Below, one piece after another: positions 54,963 to 63,579 of a stretch of 64,000 nt of DNA. The DNA is from Streptomyces sp. Edi2 (GTDB lineage Bacteria; Actinomycetota; Actinomycetes; Streptomycetales; Streptomycetaceae): positions 8,643,501 to 8,707,500 of the forward strand of contig NZ_JBEJGX010000003.1 of the NCBI RefSeq assembly GCF_040253635.1, given 5' to 3'. The translations under genes were made by a program, and so were the position numbers. Each line of letters opens with the position of its first letter. Position 1 is the stretch's first letter. The notes beneath the pieces are model-generated. The model saw only the letters and a program-made list of their open reading frames with translations. It made no database searches and was not told where the DNA came from.

Positions 54963-55811
54963 TCACAGGGTTTCCTCCAGCGCCGTACGCAGTCGGACAA
55001 GGAGGGCAATATCCGGATCGGCGGTATCGAGGACATCCGGTGCCGGTAGTTGCCAGGTCGCGGCGGTCCCTCCAGTGGCTACGGGGGCCGCACCGTTCAG
55101 GCAGGCGCCGGGCCGCCGCCGGGGGAGGGGCGTGGACGCCCGGGGGACGTGGACGAGGCCGACGGCGGCGAGGCGGCGGATGTCGAGCAGCGTCCCGAAC
55201 GCGGACTGGCCCAGCGCCCGGGCCAGTTCATGGGGCGTGTGGCGGCCGTCGGCGCGGTCGAGCAGCCGTCGTTGGCGGCTGGTGGTGGGGGCCGGGATGC
55301 GTGGGCTGACGGGGACGACGGGTGAGGAGTCGACCGCCGCCCAGGGGTGGAGCCGGTCGAGCAGCAGCCGGCGGCGGGCCGTCGCCTGCTGGAGGGCGAC
55401 GACGCTGACGGGGCGTATGACGCCCAGCCAGTGCCCGGCACCGGCGGTGAAGGAGGTGGTCTCGGGTGCCAGCGGCAGGGCGAAGAATGCGGCGTCGAGC
55501 AGCGCGGCGAGGTGGCATATCTCCAGCTCGCCCTGGGACAGCCACCCCTTGCTGACCAGGAACCGGCCGCCGTCCTGCTGGGGCCCTGCCGTTTCGGCGG
55601 CGTACTGCCAGCCCTCCGGCGGCAGTTTGCCGGACGCGGTGAGCCGGGGGCCGAGTCCGGGGGCGGTGGTGCTCTCGATGCAGTAGACCGCACCGTCGAG
55701 AAGGTAGAGGCAGCCGTGCGGGCCGCTGAGAGCGCCGGTGATGCGTTCGGCGGCGCACCGGTCGAGCAGTCCGGCCGGGGCGGGTGGGTGAGGAGATATG
55801 GGCAGGCCCAT
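54963..55811 (-). CDS. Roadblock-cluster protein with winged-helix-like C-terminus
   Basis: The 282-aa protein starts at ATG 55811. The N-terminal 140 residues look like a DUF4388-type sensor or PATAN-like fold (AERITGALSGPHGCLYLLDG, VYCIESTTAPGLGPRLTASG, LVSKGWLSQGELEICHLAAL). The C-terminal part (RQRRLLDRADGRHTPHELAR, ALGQSAFGTLLDIRRLAAVG) resembles a winged helix. The end is proline-rich. It sits between Roadblock genes, so a role in GTPase signalling or transcription control is likely but unproven. Confidence 0.6.
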   Translation of the reverse strand: MGLPISPHPPAPAGLLDRCAAERITGALSGPHGCLYLLDGAVYCIESTTAPGLGPRLTASGKLPPEGWQYAAETAGPQQDGGRFLVSKGWLSQGELEICHLAALLDAAFFALPLAPETTSFTAGAGHWLGVIRPVSVVALQQATARRRLLLDRLHPWAAVDSSPVVPVSPRIPAPTTSRQRRLLDRADGRHTPHELARALGQSAFGTLLDIRRLAAVGLVHVPRASTPLPRRRPGACLNGAAPVATGGTAATWQLPAPDVLDTADPDIALLVRLRTALEETL

Positions 55812-55853
55812 GGCTGTTCCCTTACCGTTCGTGCGGTGTGGCGGAGCGCGCCG

Positions 55854-56237
55854 TCAGGACGCGACCAGCTCCGCCGCCAGATCGCGCAGTCGGAGCCGGG
55901 CGACGGCGAGATTGGCCTGGGTGCGGTCCAGCCAGAGGTAGAGATAGGTCTGGCTGTCGAAGGCCGTGTGCACAAAACGGATGAGGTGATAGCTGCCCGC
56001 AGCCGTGATGATGAGGTCTTCGAGGTCCGGGCCTGCGGCGCCGGTGGTGTCGAAGGTGGCGTTGCGCGCGACGGTCTGCACCACCTCGGCGGTGTCCGCG
56101 GCGGCCGCGTCGTGATCGTCGTGCGGTGCCTGCCCGGCCGTGCCAAGGGTCAGACCACTGGTCCAGTCGATCAGTCCGGCGCATCGAACGCCGGGAATCC
56201 CCATCGCTTGGGACAACACCTGATCGATACCCGGCAC
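55854..56237 (-). CDS. Roadblock/LC7-type protein
   Basis: The 127-aa protein starts at GTG 56237, behind AAGGAGAG. It is homologous to the protein at 53,966-54,340: MGIPGVRCAGLIDWTSGLTL, EDLIITAAGSYHLIRFVHTA and TYLYLWLDRTQANLAVARLR. It is the first gene of the four-gene minus-strand group. Its presence twice suggests duplication inside the cluster. Confidence 0.82.
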   Translation of the reverse strand: MPGIDQVLSQAMGIPGVRCAGLIDWTSGLTLGTAGQAPHDDHDAAAADTAEVVQTVARNATFDTTGAAGPDLEDLIITAAGSYHLIRFVHTAFDSQTYLYLWLDRTQANLAVARLRLRDLAAELVAS

Positions 56238-56873
56238 TTCGGCTCTCCTTCGCGACGGTCGGACGCGGCGTGAAACGCCGAAGCCCTCCCTTGTGGCGGT
56301 GAGTGGGAGAGCCTTCACGGAAGGTTACTGAAGGTGTGCGGCTGGCACATGCCCGATGGGCAGGTCTACGGCAATTGACGTATTCTCGCCCCTGCGCGCC
56401 CCTTCGGAAGCCATTGCGCCGCTCCGTACTCCAGCAGGTCACCCATGGTGGTGAACTCCGTTGCCGGGCGGCATAACCCGGCAACGAGCTGCCCTGTTGC
56501 CTCGTCAATGCCGTCTCGCCACAGCCCCGTTGAGGGTCCCATGGGTGGGGCGGGGGTGACACGGGATCTTGACCGGCTGCCCCCGTTCGTTGGCCGGAAT
56601 GGTGAGGTTCCGCTACGATCCCCGGCCGTTCGCCGGCAGCTCGGCCGGGCCTGCGTCCGCGCCCAGGGGCCGGCGCAGCGCCCGCCGCGCTCCACGGGCG
56701 AGCGGACGTCCGCACTCCCGCGCACCGCCTCCGAGGCTGCCGAAAAAACCTACAGGTTGGTAAAGAAGTGTGCGTCAGGCCTGTTCAGGAGGGGACGCCA
56801 CAGGTCAGGATCCCTGCGTAAGTCTGTGAACCATCCCGCCACCAGTGCACTCCACGCAGGGGGAATCAACCAC
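56238..56873. other. Divergent intergenic region
   Basis: About 635 bases lie between the Roadblock group and the aminopeptidase. No gene is recognised on either strand. It probably holds both promoters. The sequence from 56,740 to 56,870 is somewhat less GC-rich and ends in GCAGGGGGA, the ribosome site of the peptidase gene. Confidence 0.4.
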
Positions 56874-58514
56874 GTGAGAAGGACAGCAGCGCTCGGTGCC
56901 GCCGGCACCCTGGTGACCGGCGCGCTCCTCGCCGGAGCGATAGCCGCCACGCCCGCCAGCGCGGGCGACAAGCACCAGCGCGGTTCTGCCGAAGCGCGCG
57001 GTGTGGCGATCGCCGCCGCGCGCGCGGCCAAGAAGGGCATCAACTGGCAGGAGTGCCCCGCTGACTGGGGCCTCAAGTCGCCCATCCAGTGCGGCTATGT
57101 CACGGTCCCGGTCAACTATGCACGGCCCAACGGCCGTACGATCAAGATCGCGGTGGACCGGGCCGTCAGCACCGGAAGCAAGAAGGAACGTCAGGGCGCC
57201 CTCGTCTACAACCCTGGCGGACCCGGCGGTTCGGGCATGAAGTTCCCGGCCCGCATCACCACCAAGAGCGCCCTGTGGGCCAAGACCGCCAAGGCGTACG
57301 ACTTCGTCGGCTTCGACCCGCGGGGCGTGGGTCACTCCGCGCCGATCTCCTGCATGAACCCGCAGGAGTTCGTCAAGGCGCCCAAGGCCGACCCGGTGCC
57401 CGGCAGCGAGGCCGACAAGCGCGCCCAGCGCAAGCTCGCCAAGGAGTACGCAGACGGCTGCGCCGAGCGCACCGGCGGTCTGCTGCCGTACATCACGACC
57501 GAGAACACCGTCCGCGATCTCGATGTGATCCGTGCCGGACTCGGTGAGAAGAAGCTCAACTACCTGGGTGTTTCCTACGGCACCTACCTGGGCGCCGTCT
57601 ACGGGACGCTCTTCCCGACCCACGTGCGCCGGATGCTCGTCGACAGCGTCGTCGACCCGGCCCGCGAGAAGGTCTGGTACCAGGCCAACCTCGACCAGGA
57701 CGTCGCCTTCGAGACCCGCTGGGGCGACTGGAAGAAGTGGGTCGCCAAGAACGACGCCACGTACCACATCGGTGCCACCCCCGAGAAGGTGCAGGCGGCG
57801 TGGGAGAAGCTGCGCGCGACCGCCGCGAAGAACCCCATCAGCGGTGTCGTCGGCCCTGCGGAGCTGACCGGCTTCTTCCAGAACGCGCCGTACTACGACT
57901 CCATGTGGGCCTCGGTCGCCGAGGTCTGGAGCGCGTACCTCTCCGGTGACACCAAGCCACTGGTGGAGAACGCCGGCCCGAACCTGCTGGATCTCGCGGG
58001 CAACACCGCGGCGGAGAACGGCAACGCCGTCTACACGGCCGTCGAGTGCAACGACACCAAGTGGCCCACCAGCTGGCAGAAGTGGGACCGCGACAACACC
58101 CGCATCCACCAGCAGGCACCGTTCATGACCTGGTCCAACGCCTGGATGAACCTGCCCTGCGCCACGTGGCCGGCCAAGCAGCAGCGACCGGTCGAGGTCC
58201 GGACCGGCAAGGGGCTGCCGAGCGTTCTGATCGTGCAGAGCACCCGTGACGCGGCCACGCCGTACGGCGGCGCGGTCGAGCTGCACCACCGTTTCAAGGG
58301 CTCGCGTCTGATCACCGAGCGGGACGCCGGATCGCACGGTGTCACCGGTCAGGTCAACCCCTGCATCAACGACCGGGTCGACGCGTACTTCCTGGAAGGG
58401 AAGACCGACGCCAAGGACGTGACCTGCGCCCCGCACGCCACGCCCCAGCCGGGCAAGTCGAAGGCGAAGGCCGCCGCCAAGGGTGCCTCCGACCTTCCGG
58501 GCGTTGCCTGGTAA
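56874..58514 (+). CDS. tap: Secreted tripeptidyl aminopeptidase (S33, alpha/beta hydrolase)
   Basis: The 546-aa protein starts at GTG 56874. A signal peptide (RRTAALGAAGTLVTGALLAG, AIAATPASA) precedes the mature enzyme. The oxyanion block ALVYNPGGPGGSGM leads, and the nucleophile is Ser234 in LGVSYGTYLG. Asp459 (STRDAATPYGG) and His488 (GSHGVTG) complete the triad. The central lid domain and the C-terminal cysteine-containing TAP-like domain are typical of Streptomyces Tap. It removes tripeptides from secreted proteins. In several Streptomyces a similar gene stands beside the urease operon. Confidence 0.93.
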   Translation: MRRTAALGAAGTLVTGALLAGAIAATPASAGDKHQRGSAEARGVAIAAARAAKKGINWQECPADWGLKSPIQCGYVTVPVNYARPNGRTIKIAVDRAVSTGSKKERQGALVYNPGGPGGSGMKFPARITTKSALWAKTAKAYDFVGFDPRGVGHSAPISCMNPQEFVKAPKADPVPGSEADKRAQRKLAKEYADGCAERTGGLLPYITTENTVRDLDVIRAGLGEKKLNYLGVSYGTYLGAVYGTLFPTHVRRMLVDSVVDPAREKVWYQANLDQDVAFETRWGDWKKWVAKNDATYHIGATPEKVQAAWEKLRATAAKNPISGVVGPAELTGFFQNAPYYDSMWASVAEVWSAYLSGDTKPLVENAGPNLLDLAGNTAAENGNAVYTAVECNDTKWPTSWQKWDRDNTRIHQQAPFMTWSNAWMNLPCATWPAKQQRPVEVRTGKGLPSVLIVQSTRDAATPYGGAVELHHRFKGSRLITERDAGSHGVTGQVNPCINDRVDAYFLEGKTDAKDVTCAPHATPQPGKSKAKAAAKGASDLPGVAW

Positions 58515-58528
58515 CGGAGGAAGAATCA

Positions 58529-58571
58529 CCGCCACGTCATGCCGGCAGGACATGCCGGCATGACGTGGCGG
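58529..58571. repeat. Long perfect inverted repeat
   Basis: CCGCCACGTCATGCCGGCA (58,529-58,547) and its exact complement (58,553-58,571) are separated by GGACA. This 19-bp stem lies 14 bases after the aminopeptidase stop and just before a second hairpin. It may stabilise the transcript end. Confidence 0.8.
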
Positions 58572-58578
58572 CACGAAG

Positions 58579-58610
58579 CGGCGGCCGGGAATCCTCCCGG
58601 CCGCCGTTTT
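58579..58610. terminator. Intrinsic terminator
   Basis: The 12-bp stem CGGCGGCCGGGA / TCCCGGCCGCCG with loop ATCC is followed by TTTT. It ends transcription of the aminopeptidase gene and, read from the other strand, may also serve the converging PARG-like gene. Confidence 0.8.
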
Positions 58611-58673
58611 CGTCGCCGGGGCGCGAGGGCGCCCGGTCTCGGCCCGGCTCGCCCCCGCCCCCGCTACAACTGC

Positions 58674-59498
58674 TCACGCCGCAAACACCGCGGAGAAGGC
58701 GGCCCTGGTGGGGGAGTCCTCCCGGCGGTCCAGCACGGCGAACACAATACGGTCGAACCAGCCGGTGAACCGGCCGTCGTCCAGCAGCGCGGCCGCGAAC
58801 GCCCGTGCCACCTCGGCCGGTTCATTGCGGAACACCCCGCAGCCCCAGGCGCCGAGCACCAGCTGACGGTGCCCGCCGGCCGCCGCGACCTCCAGCACCC
58901 GCTCCGCGCGCACCGCCAGCGCCGCCGCCACCCGGCGCGTCTCGTCAGGACGCTGCCGCGCGATCACTCCCGCGTTCGGCGCGGCGGCCGTCAGGAAGCC
59001 CGCTTCGTACGGCATGTCGAGCAAGGTGCCACGGTCGTCGCGGAAGACCGGTACACGGGGGGAGAGGATCACCCGGTCGCTGTAGAACGGGCTCGGATCC
59101 GCCCGATGAGCGGCATAGAAGTCGGGGGCCTCGCGCACACAGGTGTAGAGCGCCGACCCCCGGCACAGCGCCTCCTCCTGGGCCTGCGCACCGTTGAGAT
59201 ACCCGCCGCCGGGATTGCGCGCGGAGGCGAAATTCAGCACGGCGAGCGGCCCCTCGCCCGTCTCGGCCAGCCGCCGCCCGGCGGTGAGACTGCCCTCCGC
59301 CGTCACTTCGAACACCGTGCGCACTCCCGGGGACGGCGCCTCCACGGTAACCGGCTGCGGTCCGTACAGCCGGGTCCCTGCCCGGGCCCGTCCGACCGCC
59401 GCCGCGATGTCCACCAGCCGCCCGTCCGGTGCGCGGTACGCGCCCGCCGCGACGATCTGTTCCGTTTCCCGTGCGATGCCACGCAGCCGGGCGCTCAT
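58674..59498 (-). CDS. Microbial-type PARG-like protein (TIGR02452)
   Basis: The 274-aa protein starts at ATG 59498, with GGGGG eight bases upstream. The catalytic signature of poly(ADP-ribose) glycohydrolases is present: RNPGGGYLNG (Gly97-99) and QAQEEALCR (Glu108/109). The VLNFASA strand precedes it and LGAWGCGVFRNEPAEVA follows. It would remove ADP-ribose from proteins or bind ADP-ribose; the substrate is unknown. No ADP-ribosyltransferase gene is nearby. Confidence 0.87.
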   Translation of the reverse strand: MSARLRGIARETEQIVAAGAYRAPDGRLVDIAAAVGRARAGTRLYGPQPVTVEAPSPGVRTVFEVTAEGSLTAGRRLAETGEGPLAVLNFASARNPGGGYLNGAQAQEEALCRGSALYTCVREAPDFYAAHRADPSPFYSDRVILSPRVPVFRDDRGTLLDMPYEAGFLTAAAPNAGVIARQRPDETRRVAAALAVRAERVLEVAAAGGHRQLVLGAWGCGVFRNEPAEVARAFAAALLDDGRFTGWFDRIVFAVLDRREDSPTRAAFSAVFAA

Positions 59499-59572
59499 CG
59501 TCGGCACCCCCGTATCCGGTTCTTCATGGTGATCAACGTACGGGCAGGCGGCGCGCCTCGCGATCGGATTTC

Positions 59573-59600
59573 GCAGCCCGCAGCCCGCAGCCCGCAGCCC
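59573..59600. repeat. Tandem heptamer repeat (GCAGCCC)n
   Basis: Four exact copies of GCAGCCC, then GCC. It is the same heptamer (in another phase) as at 19,267-19,294. It lies between the converging epimerase end and the PARG-like gene start. Confidence 0.85.
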
Positions 59601-59621
59601 GCCGGCTGTCCGCCGCTGTCC

Positions 59622-60674
59622 TCAGCCCCGCCGGCCCCGCTCCGCCAGCCAGCGGTCCTCGGCCGCATAGCCGAACAGCTTCTCGTCCGGGTAGATGCCG
59701 GCCATCATGGGGAACACCTCCCACCAGTTGCGCCCCGTGACCCGGTCGGTCAGCCATTGCACCGTCTCCGGCAGCGACTCCTCGTACGTCGTCACCGGCC
59801 GGTAGCCCAACTCGCGCTCCGCCGCCGTCATGTCGAAGACGATGGGGTGCGGGCCCGACCACGGGGTATCGCCGACACCGGACGACGGCGGGGCACCGTC
59901 CACCGCCACGACCTCGCTCCGGGGCGCACCCATCACGGCATCCACCGCCGCCGAGATCCCGGCGACCGTCGGCGCCTGCGGATCCCCCGCGTTGAGTACC
60001 CGGGTCCCCGGCCGGTGAGCCGCCAGCCGGACCAGCTCCGCGAGGTTGTCCACATGCACGGGGTGGAAGGTGCTGCCGCCGTACGCAAGCACCCGTACCC
60101 TGCGCCCGTCCAGCACCCGCTTGACGAAGTACAGCTCACGGGGCAGGGGACTGTACGGCCCGTGAATGGCGCCGGCCCGCAGCAGGGTCACCGGCAGCCG
60201 GTCGCCCTGCGCCAGCAACGCCTGCTCCAGGGCCGCCTTGCGGGTGCAGTAATTCTCGTCGCCGGGCGGCACGGTCGGCTGGGACTCGGGGAGGGGCAGC
60301 GGGAAGTCCGGAGCGCCGTCCGGCTCGCCCATGGTGGCGAAGCCGCGCCCTTGGCCGTCCGCGTACACCGAGCCGCTGGAGATCACCACCGCCGAACCGA
60401 TCCGGTCCGCCCATGCGGCCAACTGCTGTGCGTGCGCGGTCCCGTAGGCCACACAGTCCAGCAGCACGTCACAGCCCTCGCCGATCAGCCCGGCCAGCGC
60501 CGCGTCGTCCTCCCGGTCCACCGCCACCGGGCGGACCTCCCCGGGCCAGGAGTCATCGCGTCCGCCGCGCCGGGACGCGGCCCGCACCTCCCAGCCGTCC
60601 CGCGCCAGCGCCCGTACCGCCGCCCGCCCGATCTGCCCGCTCGCTCCGATCACCACTGCGCTACCTGAGGTCAT
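59622..60674 (-). CDS. NAD-dependent epimerase/dehydratase (extended SDR)
   Basis: The 350-aa protein starts at ATG 60674 (MTSGSAVVIGASGQIGRAAV). GASGQIGRA is the cofactor motif. VISSGSVYADGQG and ENYCTRKAALEQALL supply Ser-Tyr-x3-Lys-like residues, though the usual YxxxK reads YCTRK. STFHPVHVDNLAELV is the typical binding block of atypical SDRs. The C-terminal region (TYEESLPETVQWLTDRVTGR) is family-like. It may act on a nucleotide sugar or another carbonyl compound. The substrate is unknown. Confidence 0.82.
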   Translation of the reverse strand: MTSGSAVVIGASGQIGRAAVRALARDGWEVRAASRRGGRDDSWPGEVRPVAVDREDDAALAGLIGEGCDVLLDCVAYGTAHAQQLAAWADRIGSAVVISSGSVYADGQGRGFATMGEPDGAPDFPLPLPESQPTVPPGDENYCTRKAALEQALLAQGDRLPVTLLRAGAIHGPYSPLPRELYFVKRVLDGRRVRVLAYGGSTFHPVHVDNLAELVRLAAHRPGTRVLNAGDPQAPTVAGISAAVDAVMGAPRSEVVAVDGAPPSSGVGDTPWSGPHPIVFDMTAAERELGYRPVTTYEESLPETVQWLTDRVTGRNWWEVFPMMAGIYPDEKLFGYAAEDRWLAERGRRG

Positions 60675-60766
60675 GGGCGGGACCCTACGGACGGTCAGCG
60701 GGCTGCGGCAGTACGGTTCGCCCACGGCGCAAGGGGAACGCACGGAGAGACGGACCCGGCCGGCGC

Positions 60767-61501
60767 TCAGTCCGCGGGACCCTTGCCGTGCCCCCGCCGT
60801 CCGTGTGTCCGCGCCCGCGCCTGTGCCTGCGCCGCGGCCTTGGCCTCGCCCGCGTAGGTGTCGACGTACTCCTGACCGGAAAGGGTGAGGATCGCGTACA
60901 TGATCTCGTCGGTGACGGCACGCAGCGCCATGCGTTCGTCCTCCAGCCCCGCATAGCGCGAGAAGTCCAGCGGCGCCCCGAAGCGGATGGTGATCCGCAT
61001 GATGCGCGGCAGCCGCCGGCCCGTCGGCTGTGCCTCGAAGGTGCCGATCATCGCGCACGGCACCACCGGCACCCCGGCCTTGATGGCCATCGAGGCGACG
61101 CCGGTACGCCCCTTGTAGAGCCGGCCGTCGTGCGAGCGGGTGCCCTCCGGATAGATGCCCAGCAGCCGGCCCTTGCGGAGGACGGAGAGCCCCGAAGAGA
61201 TCGCCGCCTGTGAGGCACGGCCCCCGGACCGGTCCACCGGAATCTGCCCGACGCCCCGGAAGAACGCCGCGGTCAGCCGTCCCTTCAGACCGGGCCCGGT
61301 GAAGTACTCGGCCTTGGCCAGAAACGTCACCCGGCGCGGCACGATCGCCGGCATCACGAAGTGATCGGCGAACGACAGATGATTGCCCGCGATGATCGCC
61401 GCGCCCTCCTCCGGCACATGGGCGAGCCCCTCGATCCTCGGCCGGAACACCAGCCGCAGCAACGGCCCGAGAAGCAGGTACTTCAGCACCTGGTAGAGCA
61501 C
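60767..61501 (-). CDS. plsC: 1-acyl-glycerol-3-phosphate acyltransferase
   Basis: The 244-aa protein starts at GTG 61501 (AAGGGGAG upstream). It has the acyltransferase motifs NHLSFAD (NHx4D type), FLAKAEYF, YPEGTRSHDG and VPVVPCAMIG. An N-terminal hydrophobic patch (YQVLKYLLLGPLLRLVF) would hold it at the membrane. It acylates lysophosphatidic acid to phosphatidic acid. The C-terminal tail is lysine/alanine-rich and probably disordered. Confidence 0.9.
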   Translation of the reverse strand: MLYQVLKYLLLGPLLRLVFRPRIEGLAHVPEEGAAIIAGNHLSFADHFVMPAIVPRRVTFLAKAEYFTGPGLKGRLTAAFFRGVGQIPVDRSGGRASQAAISSGLSVLRKGRLLGIYPEGTRSHDGRLYKGRTGVASMAIKAGVPVVPCAMIGTFEAQPTGRRLPRIMRITIRFGAPLDFSRYAGLEDERMALRAVTDEIMYAILTLSGQEYVDTYAGEAKAAAQAQARARTHGRRGHGKGPAD

Positions 61502-61634
61502 AGGACAGCTCCCCTTCGGTCGGCTTGCCCGGGCGGCCATATCGTTCCAGGTCACACGGGGTGCCCGGGGACGGCCAGTGAGTCTATGGGCAAGTGTCGT
61601 TGCCGGTAACCATCTTCGGCCGGATCGATGCTGT

Positions 61635-61676
61635 CTCGGTGCTCGGTGCTCGGTGCTCGGTGCTCGGTGCTCGGTG
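61635..61676. repeat. Tandem heptamer repeat (CTCGGTG)n
   Basis: Six exact copies of CTCGGTG lie in the gap between the acyltransferase start and the end of the DJ-1-like gene. The array is intergenic and perfect, which suggests recent slippage. Confidence 0.9.
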
Positions 61677-61774
61677 CCTAGCCGTCTCGTTCATCGACCA
61701 ACGGCCCGCCAACCTGCCCCGGCGTCCCGGCCGGGCCAACGGGCCGTTCCTGAGGGCCCCACCGCCGCCGGGCT

Positions 61775-62530
61775 TCACCGCCGGGGGGCCTCCAGGAGTG
61801 CCTGGAACCGGCGTGCGAAGAGATACGCGTCCCCCGGCCACCGCGCCGAGAGATAGCGCCCGTCCTGCACCGCGAACGCAGCCGAGTCGTCGGTCGCGGT
61901 GCCCCGCGCGGCCAGGACCCTGGGTCCCCGCTCGAAGCGGGCGTCCGGGCCGGTCAGCGCGGCCCTGACCTCGTCCTCCACATACGCCGGATAGGTGCGG
62001 TAGTAGCGGCCGAGCCGCCATGCCGTGGCCAGATACGCCGACCGCTCCATGTACTTGGGCAGACAGGTCGTGCGCCGGTCCGCCAGCAGGCTGCGGCCGG
62101 TGGACGCCTCCCGTGCCCGCGCCAGTACCAGCACCCCGTGGCAGATCGCCCCGACCGGCCGGTCCAGCGCCCAGAACCTGCCGACCTGCCGCCGCAGCAC
62201 CTCCGAGCCCAGGTACTGCCGCATCCCGGGTGCGTGTCCGCCCGGCAGGATCAGCCCGTCGTACTCCTCAGGGGCCAGCGCCGCCCAGCCGACGGTCGCG
62301 GTGAACTCCTCGCTCCGGGTGAGCTCTTCGTAGAAACGCCGGGGCTGTTCCGCGGCGCCGAGCTGTCCGAAGAGGACGCCGGTCAGCAGCCGTGGATCGC
62401 ATGCGGGCCGGGTACCGGCCCGTTCGGTGGCGAAGACGACCCGGTGGCCGGCATCGGTGAGCAGCCGCCAGGGCACCGCCACCTCGGTGACATCGAAATC
62501 GCGGTCGGGGACCGGCATCAGCACGCGCAC
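61775..62530 (-). CDS. DJ-1/PfpI family protein
   Basis: The 251-aa product starts at GTG 62530 (VRVLMPVPDRDFDVTEVAVP). The start could be the ATG four codons later. The DJ-1 fold shows EEYDGLILPGGHAPGMRQYL and the nucleophile elbow AICHGVLVLARA (Cys130-His131). The early EVAVPW carries the partner Glu. Relatives are glyoxalases, chaperones or amidases. The C-terminus DGRYLSARWPGDAYLFARRF is typical of the Hsp31-like branch. Confidence 0.87.
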   Translation of the reverse strand: MRVLMPVPDRDFDVTEVAVPWRLLTDAGHRVVFATERAGTRPACDPRLLTGVLFGQLGAAEQPRRFYEELTRSEEFTATVGWAALAPEEYDGLILPGGHAPGMRQYLGSEVLRRQVGRFWALDRPVGAICHGVLVLARAREASTGRSLLADRRTTCLPKYMERSAYLATAWRLGRYYRTYPAYVEDEVRAALTGPDARFERGPRVLAARGTATDDSAAFAVQDGRYLSARWPGDAYLFARRFQALLEAPRR

Positions 62531-62684
62531 CGGGGCATCTTCGCAGCCCCTCGTCTCCTTCCGCCAGCCGCTTTGGCATCCGTGGACAACTTTCAACTCA
62601 CTTTGAATGCACGGAGGTTGACTCGCCGTATTGCCCGGAGAGCGAGCCTGAACCCAGGGTCCAGGCCGAGGACAGGAGTCAGAG

Positions 62685-63371
62685 ATGTCCCGGAAGAAGA
62701 GAGTCGGCGCGCGTCAGAAGATCGTCATCGGTGTCAGCGCCGCCGCGCTGGTCGGCGGCATCGCCATCGCCACCGCCGGCACCAGCCAGGCCTCCGTGGC
62801 GTGCGACGGACTGGCCACCGCCCTGAGCAACAACGAGAAGTTCATCGCCGACCAGCAGGCGAACCCGGACGCCCAGTCGGCGGCACGGATCGCCAACCGC
62901 CAGGCCGTGATCAAGGAGATCCAGGTCAAGCAGAAGGCCGCCGGCTGCTCCGGTGGGCAGGGCGGGGATGACGCCGCGGGCGCTCCGCCGACGGGCAACG
63001 AGCCGCCCGCCGGCGCCCCACCCGCCTCCAAGGTGCCGCAGGGATCGGCGGACCCGTCCGGCTCCGGCGACGCCTCCGCATCCGCGGCCCCGCCGGCCTC
63101 GGACGATCCGCCGGCCGCCGACGGCGATGTGGTCTGCGCCGGCTCGACGGTGACCCTCTCCGGCGAGGGCGGCGCCCCGGCCGCATCCAGCGACCAGTTC
63201 CCCGTCGGCACCAAGCTGAAGGTGACCAACCTGGACAACAAGAAGTCGACGACGGTCTCCGTGACCTCGGCCTCGGGCAGCTGTGCCCTGCTCAACAACG
63301 CGGCCTTCGAGCAGGTGCGTGAGGAGGGGAAGTTCCTGATCCGCAACGCCCGGATCGAGCGTGTGGGGTAA
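62685..63371 (+). CDS. Secreted protein with Pro/Ala-rich linker
   Basis: The 228-aa protein starts at ATG 62685, behind AGGAGTCAGAG. A signal peptide (RQKIVIGVSAAALVGGIAIA, TAGTSQA) is followed by a helical part (ACDGLATALSNNEKFIADQQ, AVIKEIQVKQKAAGC). A low-complexity Gly/Pro/Ala/Ser linker and a small beta domain with two cysteines (DVVCAGSTVTLSGEGG, SGSCALLNNAAFEQVR) follow. The function is unknown. It is followed by a strong terminator. Confidence 0.8.
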   Translation: MSRKKRVGARQKIVIGVSAAALVGGIAIATAGTSQASVACDGLATALSNNEKFIADQQANPDAQSAARIANRQAVIKEIQVKQKAAGCSGGQGGDDAAGAPPTGNEPPAGAPPASKVPQGSADPSGSGDASASAAPPASDDPPAADGDVVCAGSTVTLSGEGGAPAASSDQFPVGTKLKVTNLDNKKSTTVSVTSASGSCALLNNAAFEQVREEGKFLIRNARIERVG

Positions 63372-63380
63372 TCCCGGTCC

Positions 63381-63423
63381 GGGTGGCCGGCAGCGGAGCC
63401 GCCTCCTCCGCTGCCGGCCACCC
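63381..63423. terminator. Strong stem-loop terminator
   Basis: An 18-bp perfect stem (GGGTGGCCGGCAGCGGAG and its complement) encloses a 7-base loop, ten bases past the stop of the secreted-protein gene, followed by TTGTCT. It is a clear transcription end. Confidence 0.85.
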
Positions 63424-63579
63424 TTGTCTCCGGGGAGGCAATCGAAGGTCCGTACGGGCGACCTCGCGGCGTGGCCGCTTGCCCGCCGGGGCCCGGCGAG
63501 GTGGCCTGGGGCCGCCGGGCGCCACGCGTCGCCGTCAGGCTCCCGCAGGCGACACCACCGAGCTTCCCAGGAGACATCG

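Noticed and set aside
56805..58574. 589-codon antisense frame over the aminopeptidase
   Set aside because: It is a composition artefact opposite a well-supported secreted enzyme.
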